A stretch of DNA of 64,000 bases from Bremerella sp. P1. Lineage in GTDB: Bacteria > Planctomycetota > Planctomycetia > Pirellulales > Pirellulaceae. Within the stretch, counting starts at the first letter, position 1. Each line of letters opens with the position of its first letter. Location of the stretch: NCBI RefSeq assembly GCF_028748185.1, contig NZ_CP118164.1, forward strand, positions 3,286,001-3,350,000, in the 5' to 3' direction. Both the position numbers and the translations under genes were made by a program. Below are positions 8,846-17,420 of the stretch, one piece after another. The notes beneath the pieces are model-generated. The model searched no databases. It was not told the origin of the DNA and saw nothing but the letters and a program-made list of their open reading frames with translations.

Positions 8846-9471
8846 TTGAACGCCTATCGATTGCATGAAGTTAGCCACACGCCATCTCAGATATTTTTTC
8901 GGGCAGATGGGCCAAAAAAATCATGTCACAGCCTGCTTGTTAAGATTCTCAGTCGCTGTCTGCGACGTTTCCACTTTTCGGTCGACACGAAGCATTACTG
9001 ATCTAACCATTAGCTCGCGCAATTAATGCGTTTGCGGTTGATAGTGCACCCCTGACCTGACGCTTTTTACGCAATTGCTTTGATGATAGAGTCTTAGGTA
9101 GATTTCAAAACCCACGATCTAGCGCTTTGGGTAATGTGAAATTTCTCTGTCGTATGCGTAATTCTTCGCAACAAAAAAAAATGGTAAATCTGCGGAAAGC
9201 TGCATTTAGGGCGTTATAAAAATCTGGTACGTTTGGAAATATTCCGAAAGGCCAGTGTTTTGTAAGTTAATCGCGGTTAGTTGGAATCTCTTTTCTCAAG
9301 ATCCTTTTTCCTCATCCTATTCGTACTGACATTTTGCTCTCGAAGCTAAACGCTGTTTCTACCGCGATCGCAGTGAGTAGGGGGCGTCAGTCTATTTGAT
9401 TCATGGTGGTCTTCGTCGTGTGGGGACGATTGCTTCCATACCCTTTTCCTTATCTATTTCTGGAGATCGTT
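8846..9471. other. AT-rich 626-base leader region before the second DUF1559 gene
   Basis: No coding frame of note. The stretch is clearly richer in A and T than its surroundings and includes A and T runs (for example near 9172). It probably contains the promoter and a long 5' leader of the gene at 9472. I saw no convincing tRNA, riboswitch or other structured RNA in it. Confidence 0.4.
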
Positions 9472-10431
9472 ATGAAAATGCGCTTCGGGCGATCGGGGTT
9501 TACCTTGGTCGAACTTCTAGTAGTGATCGCAATCATCGGTGTGTTAATCGCACTTCTATTGCCGGCAGTGCAGCAAGCACGAGAAGCTGCGCGGCGGATG
9601 CAATGTACCAACAATTTGAAACAGCTTGGTCTGGGGCTTCACAATCACCACGATACCTTCGGGCAGTTTCCGATGGGGTATGAGTTTCGCTCGGGCTTTA
9701 CCGACGGTGATCCAACCTGGGGATGGGGCGCATTTCTAATGCCGTTCATCGAACAGGAAACCATCTACGATGCGCTTGATCCCAAGAATCAGACGCTCGC
9801 CAATGCGGTTGGCAATGCGAATGACTTGGCTGTGCTGAAGACGCCTCTGGATGTCTTCCGCTGCCCATCGGACACTGGACCAGACTTGAATGACCAGCGC
9901 AAACTTGCTGGAGAAGCAACGGCCCTATCCAACTACATCGGATCCAACTCCAGTGACTTGGCCGCACGGAACGACGGCATTCCTGGCAGCAATTACGGAG
10001 CCGACGGTATCTTCTGGGAGAACAGCGATTGCAATTTCGCCGATGTCACCGACGGTACTTCCAACACGTTCGCAATTGGTGAGCGCAGCTGGAACATGAA
10101 TCGTCGCAATGGTACCGGCAAAGCGAACTACCATGCCGGAAACGTCTATGGTGTCGAAGGGCGACTAGTCGTCGGCGGAAGTCCTGTTTCGACCAAAACG
10201 CTTTACTCGGTCCTGGGTGGTACGGTTCGGACGATTAACTACGCACGAAACGATGCTTATGAGCATTCCTCGTTCAGCAGCCTGCATCCCGGTGGTGTCC
10301 AGTTCTTGTTCTGCGATGGCAGTGTTCAGTTTATTCCTGACACGGTGCAATTCGATTCGGACAACACTCCTGACACCGTTCTGGAATTGTTGGCCTCTCG
10401 TACCGATGGTGAGCCTGTCACCATCCCTTAG
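9472..10431 (+). CDS. DUF1559 pseudopilin-like protein
   Basis: 319 residues, with the same architecture as the gene at 7362: short basic leader (MKMRFGRS), prepilin signature GFTLVELLVVIAIIGVLIAL, 'LLPAVQQAREAARRMQC', 'LGLGLHNHHDTFGQFPMGY', and a C-terminal 'SSLHPGGVQFLFCDGSVQFI' box. ATG 9472 is preferred because GGAG lies six bases upstream and the resulting leader is of normal length. The role is unknown; the family is thought to be processed by prepilin peptidase and may build surface structures. An LRR-like lipoprotein gene follows. Confidence 0.93.
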   Translation: MKMRFGRSGFTLVELLVVIAIIGVLIALLLPAVQQAREAARRMQCTNNLKQLGLGLHNHHDTFGQFPMGYEFRSGFTDGDPTWGWGAFLMPFIEQETIYDALDPKNQTLANAVGNANDLAVLKTPLDVFRCPSDTGPDLNDQRKLAGEATALSNYIGSNSSDLAARNDGIPGSNYGADGIFWENSDCNFADVTDGTSNTFAIGERSWNMNRRNGTGKANYHAGNVYGVEGRLVVGGSPVSTKTLYSVLGGTVRTINYARNDAYEHSSFSSLHPGGVQFLFCDGSVQFIPDTVQFDSDNTPDTVLELLASRTDGEPVTIP

Positions 10432-10473
10432 TCGAAATCACCAAGTAACTCTGCCTCAACAGGATCAATCGTT

Positions 10474-10896
10474 ATGCGTTCGTTGTTTTCAAAATGGAGC
10501 CAGGCCCAAGTAATGTTGTGCCTGGCTGTTCTGGTCGTCTTGATGGTTTTTGGCTGTAATTCGATGGCTGCCCTCGATCCTGCCGAAGAGCCCGTCAAGA
10601 CATTTGTTGAAGGAAAAGGCGGAATGGTCGAAACTGAAGACGGCCATATCGTTGTGGTTTGGTGTGAGAGCGCAAATCTGCAAGACTCAGATCTCGAGCA
10701 ATTTGCCGCGCTGCCTGAACTCAAGGCGTTGTACTTGAATTACAACAGCGAGCTAACCAACAAGGTGTTTTCGATGTTCGACAACAAGCCGAACTTGAAA
10801 ACGCTTGAATTGGCTGAGACTAAAATTACGCAGGGCGCCGCGGACAAATTCCGCGATGTACACCCTGAAATGTCGGTTTCGGGGCCAGGCGTTTAG
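10474..10896 (+). CDS. LRR-like lipoprotein paired with DUF1559
   Basis: 140 residues. A hydrophobic signal (about 12-27) ends in VFGC, a plausible lipobox with Cys28. The remainder shows two or three leucine-rich-repeat-like units: LQDSDLEQFAALPELKALYL, then 'KPNLKTLELAETKIT'. It could be a small membrane-tethered protein-binding scaffold. It follows the DUF1559 gene by 42 bases with an AGGA ribosome-binding site and ends before a strong terminator, repeating the DUF1559 + lipoprotein + terminator layout of the previous cassette. Confidence 0.8.
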   Translation: MRSLFSKWSQAQVMLCLAVLVVLMVFGCNSMAALDPAEEPVKTFVEGKGGMVETEDGHIVVVWCESANLQDSDLEQFAALPELKALYLNYNSELTNKVFSMFDNKPNLKTLELAETKITQGAADKFRDVHPEMSVSGPGV

Positions 10897-10927
10897 ACTC
10901 CCCAACTCCTCTACTTTCAAGACTAAG

Positions 10928-10958
10928 AAAGGCGGACCGTCATCGGTCCGCCTTTTTC
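10928..10958 (+). terminator. Rho-independent terminator
   Basis: AAAGGCGGACCG, loop TCAT, CGGTCCGCCTTT: a perfect 12-bp stem followed by T-rich sequence. The stem resembles that of the terminator at 8811. Confidence 0.9.
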
Positions 10959-11104
10959 TTTGGAATGTATCTGCTTCTGGGATAAGGCCTTCGGGAAAAT
11001 TGCCGAAAAACACTGTCCCGAGCTTAGATCTCGAACGCGATTGAAATCGTCATCACTTACGGGTTTGGTATGCGCTAACGGCTAAACACGAAGGAGACGA
11101 GAAA

Positions 11105-11653
11105 ATGCGAAAGATCATCCTGGCGACCACCATCGCGGCAGCTATGGGGATGTTTGTGGTCGGAACGATTCTGACAGCGGAAGAAGATGTTACTCAGTTA
11201 ACTAGCGAGAACCCGCAAATCGACTACCAGGGCTTCTTGAAGCAGGTCCAAGAGGTCGCCAAGGTTCGCGAGAAGCGGCGTATCTCGGAAGATGAATTCC
11301 TGCGCATGATGGACGATCCTGAGACAGTCGTGCTTGATGCTCGCAGCAAGCGGATGTACGACCTGCTACATGTCAAAGGTGCGGTGCATATCTCGCTGCC
11401 GGACATGACTGCGGAAGATTTGGCGAAGCTGATTCCCGAGAAAGACACCCAGGTAGTGATTTACTGCAACAACAACTTCAAGAACGAGCCCATGGCATTT
11501 GCCCCCAAGGCTCCCGTCGCATCGCTTAACCTGAATACATACAACACGCTTTACAGCTACGGCTATCGAAACATTTACGAGCTTAAGCCGCTGTTGGATC
11601 GTCACAATACGAAGATCCCCTTCGGTGGCACATCGGCCGAAAAGGCTAAGTAG
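11105..11653 (+). CDS. Exported rhodanese-domain protein
   Basis: 182 residues with a signal peptide or signal anchor (about 4-24). A single rhodanese domain covers residues 58-165: 'ISEDEFLRMMDDPETVVLDARSK' at the entry, 'GAVHISLPD', and an active-site loop starting at Cys121 (VVIYCNNNFKNEP). The loop is longer than the six residues typical of thiosulfate sulfurtransferases, and the sulfur acceptor is unknown. The periplasmic location suggests sulfur or redox chemistry. AAGGAGA precedes the ATG. It appears monocistronic. Confidence 0.85.
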   Translation: MRKIILATTIAAAMGMFVVGTILTAEEDVTQLTSENPQIDYQGFLKQVQEVAKVREKRRISEDEFLRMMDDPETVVLDARSKRMYDLLHVKGAVHISLPDMTAEDLAKLIPEKDTQVVIYCNNNFKNEPMAFAPKAPVASLNLNTYNTLYSYGYRNIYELKPLLDRHNTKIPFGGTSAEKAK

Positions 11654-12061
11654 GCAGCAGTAGGGGACAGAACCTGCTTGTCGGCAATCACGGCTGCCAG
11701 CATATATGGAACATGGCTGGTAGCCTTCGTGCGATTGCCAACCTCTTCAAAACTCTTCGCTTGGGGCGATGTAGCGTTCAGCGGTCTTGCCGCGATAACT
11801 CTTGTGCGGCACATGGGGAGTTCATGAAATGGAGATCCCTGGCCAAACTCCCCTCAGCAATTCGCAGACAAAAGTTCTTGTGGCGATGTCGAATCAGGAC
11901 GACTCCCTTCGACTAGTCCATGAAGATGAAGTGTCAGTTAGTTAACCGTTTGCTTGCTTACAAATGACACTGCGAATTAAAATCTCCTTCGCTTCGATGG
12001 GGCGGCGAAGGTCTACGAGTTCTGGTCCCATCGAAATACAGCATGGAGCCAAGAGGAAACC
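11654..12061. other. Gene-less stretch before the YCII gene
   Basis: About 400 bases with no supported gene. A plus-strand frame (11713-11916) lacks a ribosome-binding site and any domain. The last 100 bases probably hold the promoter of the YCII-SGNH pair. Confidence 0.35.
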
Positions 12062-12406
12062 ATGAAGTACATGTTGCTGGTTTACAGCGCAGAAACGTGT
12101 TGGACGCCTGAGACCCGCGAGGATTGCATGCGTAAGAGCATGGCCATTTGCGACCAGTTAGAAAAGGAAGGCAAGCTCCTTGCTGCTTCCCCGCTTATGT
12201 CCGTTTCAACGTCGAAAACGGTTCGCGTCCGTGAAGGCAAATCGCTGGTCACAACGGGCCCTTTCGCCGAAACGACCGAGCAATTAGGCGGCTACTACAT
12301 ACTGGATGTTGCGACGGAAGAAGAGGCCTTGGCGGTCGCTGCCCGTATTCCTCCTGCCTCGGTCGGAAGTGTCGAAGTCCGTCCTCTGGATACTCTTCCC
12401 CAGTAA
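12062..12406 (+). CDS. YCII-related (DGPF) domain protein
   Basis: 114 residues forming a single YCII-like ferredoxin-fold domain: 'MKYMLLVYS' as first strand, 'VTTGPFAETTEQLGGYYI' as the DGPF-type core, and 'EALAVAARIP' as the last helix. Members are often encoded beside ECF sigma factors; none is present here. AGAGGAA precedes the ATG. The next gene starts seven bases after the stop, so the two are probably co-transcribed. The biochemical role is unknown. Confidence 0.88.
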   Translation: MKYMLLVYSAETCWTPETREDCMRKSMAICDQLEKEGKLLAASPLMSVSTSKTVRVREGKSLVTTGPFAETTEQLGGYYILDVATEEEALAVAARIPPASVGSVEVRPLDTLPQ

Positions 12407-12413
12407 GTGCACT

Positions 12414-13367
12414 ATGAGAATCCGCAAGACGCGACTCACTATTGTCTGCTTCATCGGTATTTTGGCGATTGCTTGTGCGGGTTTCTACGTTCGATATTTC
12501 ATGTTGCGTCCGATCGGCAGCGGTCCAGCAGGACCTGAAGTAGCCGACGAATCATTCCGCAAGAGTTGGAGTGATCGTCCGGTAAAACTGGTGGGATTAG
12601 GGGATAGTGTCACGGCCGGTCTCGGTGCCGACTCCCCAGATCACACCTTCTTTCAGCGAATGATCGAGAATCCTTCCGATGAATTTGTCGATATGCAGGG
12701 CAAGTCACTTTCAAGTGTGTTGCCTGAGCTTACGACAGAAAACCTGGCCATTTCTGGCTCGACATCGAAAGACCATTTACGTGTCATCGAAGATCGATTG
12801 TCGTTGCACGATCCCGACGTGTTTGGCTTGGTGGTCATGACCTCTGGCGGCAATGACCTGATTCATAGCTATGGACGTCGACCACCCAAAGAGTGCGCGA
12901 TGTACGGCGCCACAATGGCAGAGGCCGAGCCATGGATCGCTTCGTTTCGTAGTCGATTAAACGACATGCTCGATAAGGTCACCGCGGCGTTCCCAGGCGG
13001 TTGCGAGATTTATCTCGCTGACATCTATGATCCCACAGACGGCGTTGGTGATGCGCCCAGTGTCTATCTTCCGCATTGGCCCGATGCGCTGGCGATCCAC
13101 GAGAAGTACAACGAAGTGATTCGCGAGTGCATCGACGCGCGGCCGAACGTGTTCCATGTTCCTCTGCACGAAACTTTTCTAGGGCACGGCTCTCATGCGA
13201 CGCAGTTCTGGCGATCCACTTACGTTGCGGAGGATCCGTACTACTGGTTCTATGAGAATATCGAGGACCCCAACGATCGCGGCTACGATGCAATTCGCCG
13301 CGTATTTCTCAATGAAATCGTCGACCACTCATCGCTTCGCGTAAGCGACAAATCGGTCGCTGAGTAG
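12414..13367 (+). CDS. SGNH/GDSL hydrolase-fold membrane-anchored protein
   Basis: 317 residues with an N-terminal membrane segment (about 8-29). SGNH block I is clear (GLGDSVTAGLG, Ser65), as is block III (SGGNDLIHS). In block V, where D-x-x-H-P-N is expected, the sequence is N-I-E-D-P-N-D-R-G-Y (Asp285), so the usual catalytic His is missing. Either another His serves, for example in 'GHGSHATQ', or the protein is not a classical esterase. ATG 12414 is preferred over upstream in-frame starts because those overlap the YCII gene. Confidence 0.82.
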   Translation: MRIRKTRLTIVCFIGILAIACAGFYVRYFMLRPIGSGPAGPEVADESFRKSWSDRPVKLVGLGDSVTAGLGADSPDHTFFQRMIENPSDEFVDMQGKSLSSVLPELTTENLAISGSTSKDHLRVIEDRLSLHDPDVFGLVVMTSGGNDLIHSYGRRPPKECAMYGATMAEAEPWIASFRSRLNDMLDKVTAAFPGGCEIYLADIYDPTDGVGDAPSVYLPHWPDALAIHEKYNEVIRECIDARPNVFHVPLHETFLGHGSHATQFWRSTYVAEDPYYWFYENIEDPNDRGYDAIRRVFLNEIVDHSSLRVSDKSVAE

Positions 13368-13389
13368 TCAGCCTTCGGGCATGGATTCA

Positions 13390-14025
13390 TTAGAACGGCC
13401 AAGCGTAAATCGCGACTCCGATGGCGGCGCAGGAAACCACGAAGCCGAGGATCACGAGCACGCCATCTCTGACGGTCATGCCCGATGCGAACAACGCGAT
13501 CGCTGTGCCTGGGATGGCCACAGCAAAGGGCAAAAAGGCCAGGGGAATAAAGAGTAACGCCAGAAAGGCGATGATGGCCGCGATTACATAGTGGAAGGGA
13601 GAGTGAGTAATCGTCTGCAAGCGACTGTCTGTGAACCCTGCGAGCCATTTTGCCCAAGGAAGCGTTTTGTCGATCCCTTTGGTCAAGGTATCTCGCGAGA
13701 AGGAGAAGTCGAGTAGGCGTTGCGGCAACCATGGTCTTCCGCTTGAGAAAATCATTTGCACAGCAATCAACATCAATACGCAGCCTGTCACGATCGACAT
13801 GCCTGGAATGGCACCGATCGGCGAAACAGCCATGATGGCAGGCACGAGCAAAAGGGGGCCAAAACTTCGGCTATTGAGCGAGTCGAGCGTGTCTTCCAAC
13901 GTGACCTCGTCTCCGTCGGTGTTTTCCTTCATCTGTTGCAAGATATCGACGAGACCGTCCGGAGAAGAATCGCTAGTGTTTTCTTCGGAAGTCGTTGGAG
14001 CGTCAGAGATTTGAGCAGTTGTCAT
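13390..14025 (-). CDS. ExoD family membrane protein
   Basis: 211 residues from ATG 14025; an earlier start at 14082 would add 19 residues. After an acidic N-terminus comes the ExoD core: 'LNSRSFGPLLLVPAIMAVSP' followed by 'IGAIPGMSIVTGCVLMLIA', then two further hydrophobic regions at the C-terminus. ExoD was named for exopolysaccharide synthesis in rhizobia; its molecular function is unresolved. A glycosyltransferase gene lies just upstream on the same strand, fitting an envelope or exopolysaccharide context. Confidence 0.88.
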   Translation of the reverse strand: MTTAQISDAPTTSEENTSDSSPDGLVDILQQMKENTDGDEVTLEDTLDSLNSRSFGPLLLVPAIMAVSPIGAIPGMSIVTGCVLMLIAVQMIFSSGRPWLPQRLLDFSFSRDTLTKGIDKTLPWAKWLAGFTDSRLQTITHSPFHYVIAAIIAFLALLFIPLAFLPFAVAIPGTAIALFASGMTVRDGVLVILGFVVSCAAIGVAIYAWPF

Positions 14026-14087
14026 TTTTTCGATCTGGTGAAGTGAATGTAAGTCTTCTATCACCAGGGGTGCAAAATGCATGCCAC

Positions 14088-15269
14088 TTACAGAAGTCGC
14101 TTTTGCTCTATCAGCGAGCGGAAGAAATCGACATGATCGGCAGCACTGCGCTCGAGGCTGAAATGCTGAATCACACGCGTGCGGGCTGCATCGCCAAGGC
14201 TTGCTGCCAGCTGTTGGCTTTCGATCACGCGGGTCAGTGAATCGGCAAGAGCGCTGACGTCATCGACAGGAAAAACGACGCCTGTGTCGTTGTGATCAAT
14301 TAGGATGCGATTGCCGGGAATATCACTGACGACGCATGGAAGTGACGCGGCCATTGCTTCGAGAAGTGCAATCGACATTCCTTCGTGAAGCGAGGGAAGA
14401 ACGAACGCATCGGCGGCGGCCAGAACATCCTCGACCGTGTCAAAGGCCCCTGGCAAGATGATGCGGCTTTGAAGTCCCATTGCACCGACGAGGGAAGCCA
14501 GTTCTCCTTCCTGAGGTCCTTCCCCGATGAGCCAGAGGCGAGCCATCGGAAAACGCTGTAGGACGTACGGCCAGGCACGCACTACCTTGGTAAGACCTTT
14601 GCCGGGATGAAGTCTGCCGGTAAACACCACCAGTGGAGCGGACTCGGCCAAGGTAAGAATCGGATTGGCGGCGGCCAGTGCCGCACGAGCCGCGCGACGC
14701 TGCTCGGCGGAACGCATGGGGCCAACTTTCACGCCGTTAGGAATGAAGCGGATCTTCTCGCGCTCAAACTCGGACGAAACCATCTCGTCGAAGATCTGCT
14801 GGCTGGGTGCTACAAAGCCATCGGCCTGTTGGCAGGTTCGGCGGATACGATGGCCGAAGTTGGCCGTTTCGTGGAAGGCACAATCCCCCGTCTCGCCGGC
14901 TCCTTCGGCCCGCAAAATGACAGGTACTTTGCTTCGTTGCAGACGAGATGTCGCTACGACGGCGCTATGCTTCAGCATCGATATGTAGACGGCATCGAGC
15001 TCCGATTGATGTGATCGAAGCCAGCGTCCCAGCGACATCATGTACCGTACAGTACCCCAGCCACGGACCGAGGGATTGGGCAGGCGAACGACCGGAATGC
15101 CGCGATGCGATATCTGCTTGGGCCAGTCGGGATGCCACTGCGCGGTTACGAGTTGGACTTGATGCCCTTGGCGCGTGAGTTCCTCGGCCAGATTGGCCAT
15201 AACCATTTCCGCCCCTCCGACCAGGGGCCAGAATCGGCGAGTGACAAGTGCCAGGCGAAGAGAAGTCAT
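14088..15269 (-). CDS. GT4 family glycosyltransferase
   Basis: 393 residues with a GT-B fold. The N-terminal domain opens with 'VTRRFWPLVGGAEMVMANLA', the acceptor-side glycine loop. The C-terminal donor domain has 'VVFTGRLHPGKGL', 'LWLIGEGPQEGEL', and the nucleotide-sugar E-x7-E motif in 'SLHEGMSIALLEAMAASLP'. It should transfer a sugar from a nucleotide donor, keeping the anomeric configuration. It overlaps the hpt stop by four bases, so it is translationally coupled to that gene, although the functions appear unrelated. ExoD follows. The polymer it builds is unknown. Confidence 0.92.
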   Translation of the reverse strand: MTSLRLALVTRRFWPLVGGAEMVMANLAEELTRQGHQVQLVTAQWHPDWPKQISHRGIPVVRLPNPSVRGWGTVRYMMSLGRWLRSHQSELDAVYISMLKHSAVVATSRLQRSKVPVILRAEGAGETGDCAFHETANFGHRIRRTCQQADGFVAPSQQIFDEMVSSEFEREKIRFIPNGVKVGPMRSAEQRRAARAALAAANPILTLAESAPLVVFTGRLHPGKGLTKVVRAWPYVLQRFPMARLWLIGEGPQEGELASLVGAMGLQSRIILPGAFDTVEDVLAAADAFVLPSLHEGMSIALLEAMAASLPCVVSDIPGNRILIDHNDTGVVFPVDDVSALADSLTRVIESQQLAASLGDAARTRVIQHFSLERSAADHVDFFRSLIEQKRLL

Positions 15270-15805
15270 GCGTGCGAAGCGATCTCGTGGTCTTCCAACG
15301 CCGCAACAAACGGCAGATTGCGATAGAGGTCTTGATAATCCAAACCGTACCCCACGACGAACTCGTTGGGAATATGAAAGCCGACAAAGTCAGGCCGGAT
15401 TGCCACTTCGTGACGCTCGGACTTGGAAAGCAGCACCAGCGATCGAACCGAGGTCGGACCATGTTCCTCGATGCTTTCCAGCACGTTTTTCAGCGTATGG
15501 CCCGTATCGAAGATGTCGTCGACGACCAGGACATCTTGCCCGGCAATTTGTGGCATCATATCTAGATTCAGGGCCAGTTCACCCGCCGAAGTAGCTGTAC
15601 CCCGGTAGCTGCGTGCCTGCATGACGCCCACCTTCAAAGGCATCTCCAGCTGACGAATCAGGTCGGCCATCAGCACCAGGCTTCCTGTCATCACGCCCAG
15701 GACGGTCAGAGGCCGATCCCCGTAGTTTTCTGTCAATTCCGCCGCCAGGTCGGTGACTCTTGTGGCAAGTTCTCGCGTTTCAATCAAGGTATGCAAAGAA
15801 ATCAT
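15266..15805 (-). CDS. hpt: Hypoxanthine phosphoribosyltransferase
   Basis: 179 residues, the usual length. The PRPP-binding motif 'VLVVDDIFDTGHTL' is complete, and 'GVMTGSLVLMADL' forms the phosphate-binding loop. 'RSYRGT' lies on the flexible loop and 'FVVGYGLDYQDLYRNLP' is the purine-specificity C-terminus. It converts hypoxanthine or guanine plus PRPP into IMP or GMP in the cytoplasm. ATG 15805 is chosen over a GTG two codons upstream. The glycosyltransferase gene overlaps its stop by four bases. Confidence 0.95.
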   Translation of the reverse strand: MISLHTLIETRELATRVTDLAAELTENYGDRPLTVLGVMTGSLVLMADLIRQLEMPLKVGVMQARSYRGTATSAGELALNLDMMPQIAGQDVLVVDDIFDTGHTLKNVLESIEEHGPTSVRSLVLLSKSERHEVAIRPDFVGFHIPNEFVVGYGLDYQDLYRNLPFVAALEDHEIASHA

Positions 15806-15970
15806 CCCCACGTGCGGATGGCGGAATGTGAATCGACAAAACGCTATTGTAAGCTGTTAGCTCTCCGTTCTGTAGAGTCCGTTGCGGCTACAGACCTGAT
15901 CCGTTCTCGAATCAAGAGATTTCCCCTCATCGTCTCCCGCTTTCCCAGTTATCCCAGTAAAGAAGGTTTC

Positions 15971-16888
15971 ATGTTTGACATCATCGGAGACATCCACGGC
16001 CACGCCGACGAGTTGACGGCACTACTCGAGGAGTTGGGCTATTCGCAGCGTGATGGGGTGTATTCGCATCCAGAGCGGCGTGTGGTCTTTCTGGGAGACT
16101 TCGTCGATCGTGGTCCGAAGATTCGTGAGACGCTGGAGATCGTTCGCGGCATGGTTGAGACTGACGCGGCCCTCACGGTTATGGGGAATCACGAGCTCAA
16201 TGCCATGGCGTTTCATACGCCTCATCCCGATCAGCCAGGAGAATATGTCCGACCTCATACGGCCAAAAACGAAAAGCAGCACGGGCAGACGCTACTGCAA
16301 TTGAGCGAGTCCCAATTGAGCGATGCCCTGGCTTGGTTTCGAACGCTGCCAATGTGGCTTGAGCTGGATGGCTTGAGGGCTGTACATGCGTGTTGGGACG
16401 ATGCGGCAATTGGCCAGATCGAGAACCATCTACAGCAATTTGGCGGTTTCACCGACAAGATGCTGGCCTCGGCCTGTTTGCCTGGCGAGCCACTGTTTGC
16501 GTCGGTCGAGGCGATCCTCAAGGGAAAAGAGATGCAGCTGCCTGAGGGGTACAGCTTTCAGGACAAGGATGGGCACGAGCGCACGAAAACGCGGACGCGT
16601 TGGTTTCTCGATGCCGATGGTCACACGTTTGGCAGCTACGCGATGACCGAGAAATTGGCCTGCGATATTCCGCTTAGCGACGACATTCGCAGTAAATCTC
16701 GACCCTATGGCGAGTCCGAAAAACCGGTGTTTCTTGGTCACTATTGGCTAAAAGAGGCCACGCCCAAGCGGTTGGCAAGGAACGTGGCCTGCGTGGACTA
16801 TAGCGTCGCCAAGGGAGGCTTCCTGTGTGCTTATCGCTGGGATGGAGAACAGGAACTTCTCGACGAAAAGTTCGTCTATTTGAAGTAA
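15971..16888 (+). CDS. Calcineurin-like metallophosphoesterase (ApaH/PrpE-like)
   Basis: 305 residues. The dimetal signature is complete: 'GDIHGHADEL' (7-16), 'VVFLGDFVDRGP' and 'VMGNHELNA', with a later 'VHACWDD'. This is the pattern of ApaH (diadenosine tetraphosphatase), PrpE and related serine/threonine phosphatases. The about 110-residue segment after the core, with 'RTRWFLDADGHTFG' and 'FLGHYWLKEATP', matches the longer group often annotated simply as metallophosphoesterase. AAGAAGG lies upstream of ATG 15971. An in-frame extension to 15791 has no supporting features. Confidence 0.9.
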   Translation: MFDIIGDIHGHADELTALLEELGYSQRDGVYSHPERRVVFLGDFVDRGPKIRETLEIVRGMVETDAALTVMGNHELNAMAFHTPHPDQPGEYVRPHTAKNEKQHGQTLLQLSESQLSDALAWFRTLPMWLELDGLRAVHACWDDAAIGQIENHLQQFGGFTDKMLASACLPGEPLFASVEAILKGKEMQLPEGYSFQDKDGHERTKTRTRWFLDADGHTFGSYAMTEKLACDIPLSDDIRSKSRPYGESEKPVFLGHYWLKEATPKRLARNVACVDYSVAKGGFLCAYRWDGEQELLDEKFVYLK

Positions 16889-16897
16889 CTTCAGCCG

Positions 16898-17170
16898 TTA
16901 GTTGACTGCGGCACCTGCGACTGCGAAGCCGCCAGTCAGCAGGATGAAGAAGATTGGGATGATAATCGCTATGACTCCCAAGACGATGCCGATGATTCCA
17001 AGAATCATGCCGATTTGTGTCATCTGACGCCCTTCAGGATCCATGCGGCCAGCATCAATCTCGGCCAAGTCTTGAGATCCCATGTACCAGGCCACCGGGG
17101 CGCAGAAACAACAGGCCATGATACCGAGAATTCCCAGGACCAAGATAAGCACACCACGATGTGGTTTCAT
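16898..17170 (-). CDS. Small DUF4190-like membrane protein
   Basis: 90 residues with two hydrophobic helices (about 7-30 and 52-80) separated by a polar linker 'GSQDLAEIDAGRMDPEG'. This resembles DUF4190 proteins, whose function is unknown. It ends nine bases from the convergent metallophosphoesterase. The hydrophobic segments hold three Cys, two adjacent (MACCFCAP). Confidence 0.75.
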   Translation of the reverse strand: MKPHRGVLILVLGILGIMACCFCAPVAWYMGSQDLAEIDAGRMDPEGRQMTQIGMILGIIGIVLGVIAIIIPIFFILLTGGFAVAGAAVN

Positions 17171-17420
17171 GTCCGCGTTTCCTTACTGCTGAAAGTGGTC
17201 GCCATAATCCGAGAAGCAATCCGATGAGGCCTCAACCTCGCGGAGTATGATAACAAGTCCCCGTATCAATTCCCAGCAAAGATCGAGATTGGGGCTGTCA
17301 TTTTGGTGGACCTGAATGGGAGATTCTCGACCCCATGATATCATGTTGTTTCTATGGTCGTGCCAAGAGACACGAAAGAGACACATCACCGCGGACGACG
17401 TTCACCAGTCGGGAACCTTC

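Noticed and set aside
11713-11916. Plus-strand frame of 67 codons between the rhodanese and YCII genes
   Set aside because: Arg/Cys-rich random-looking product, no ribosome-binding site, no neighbour relation.
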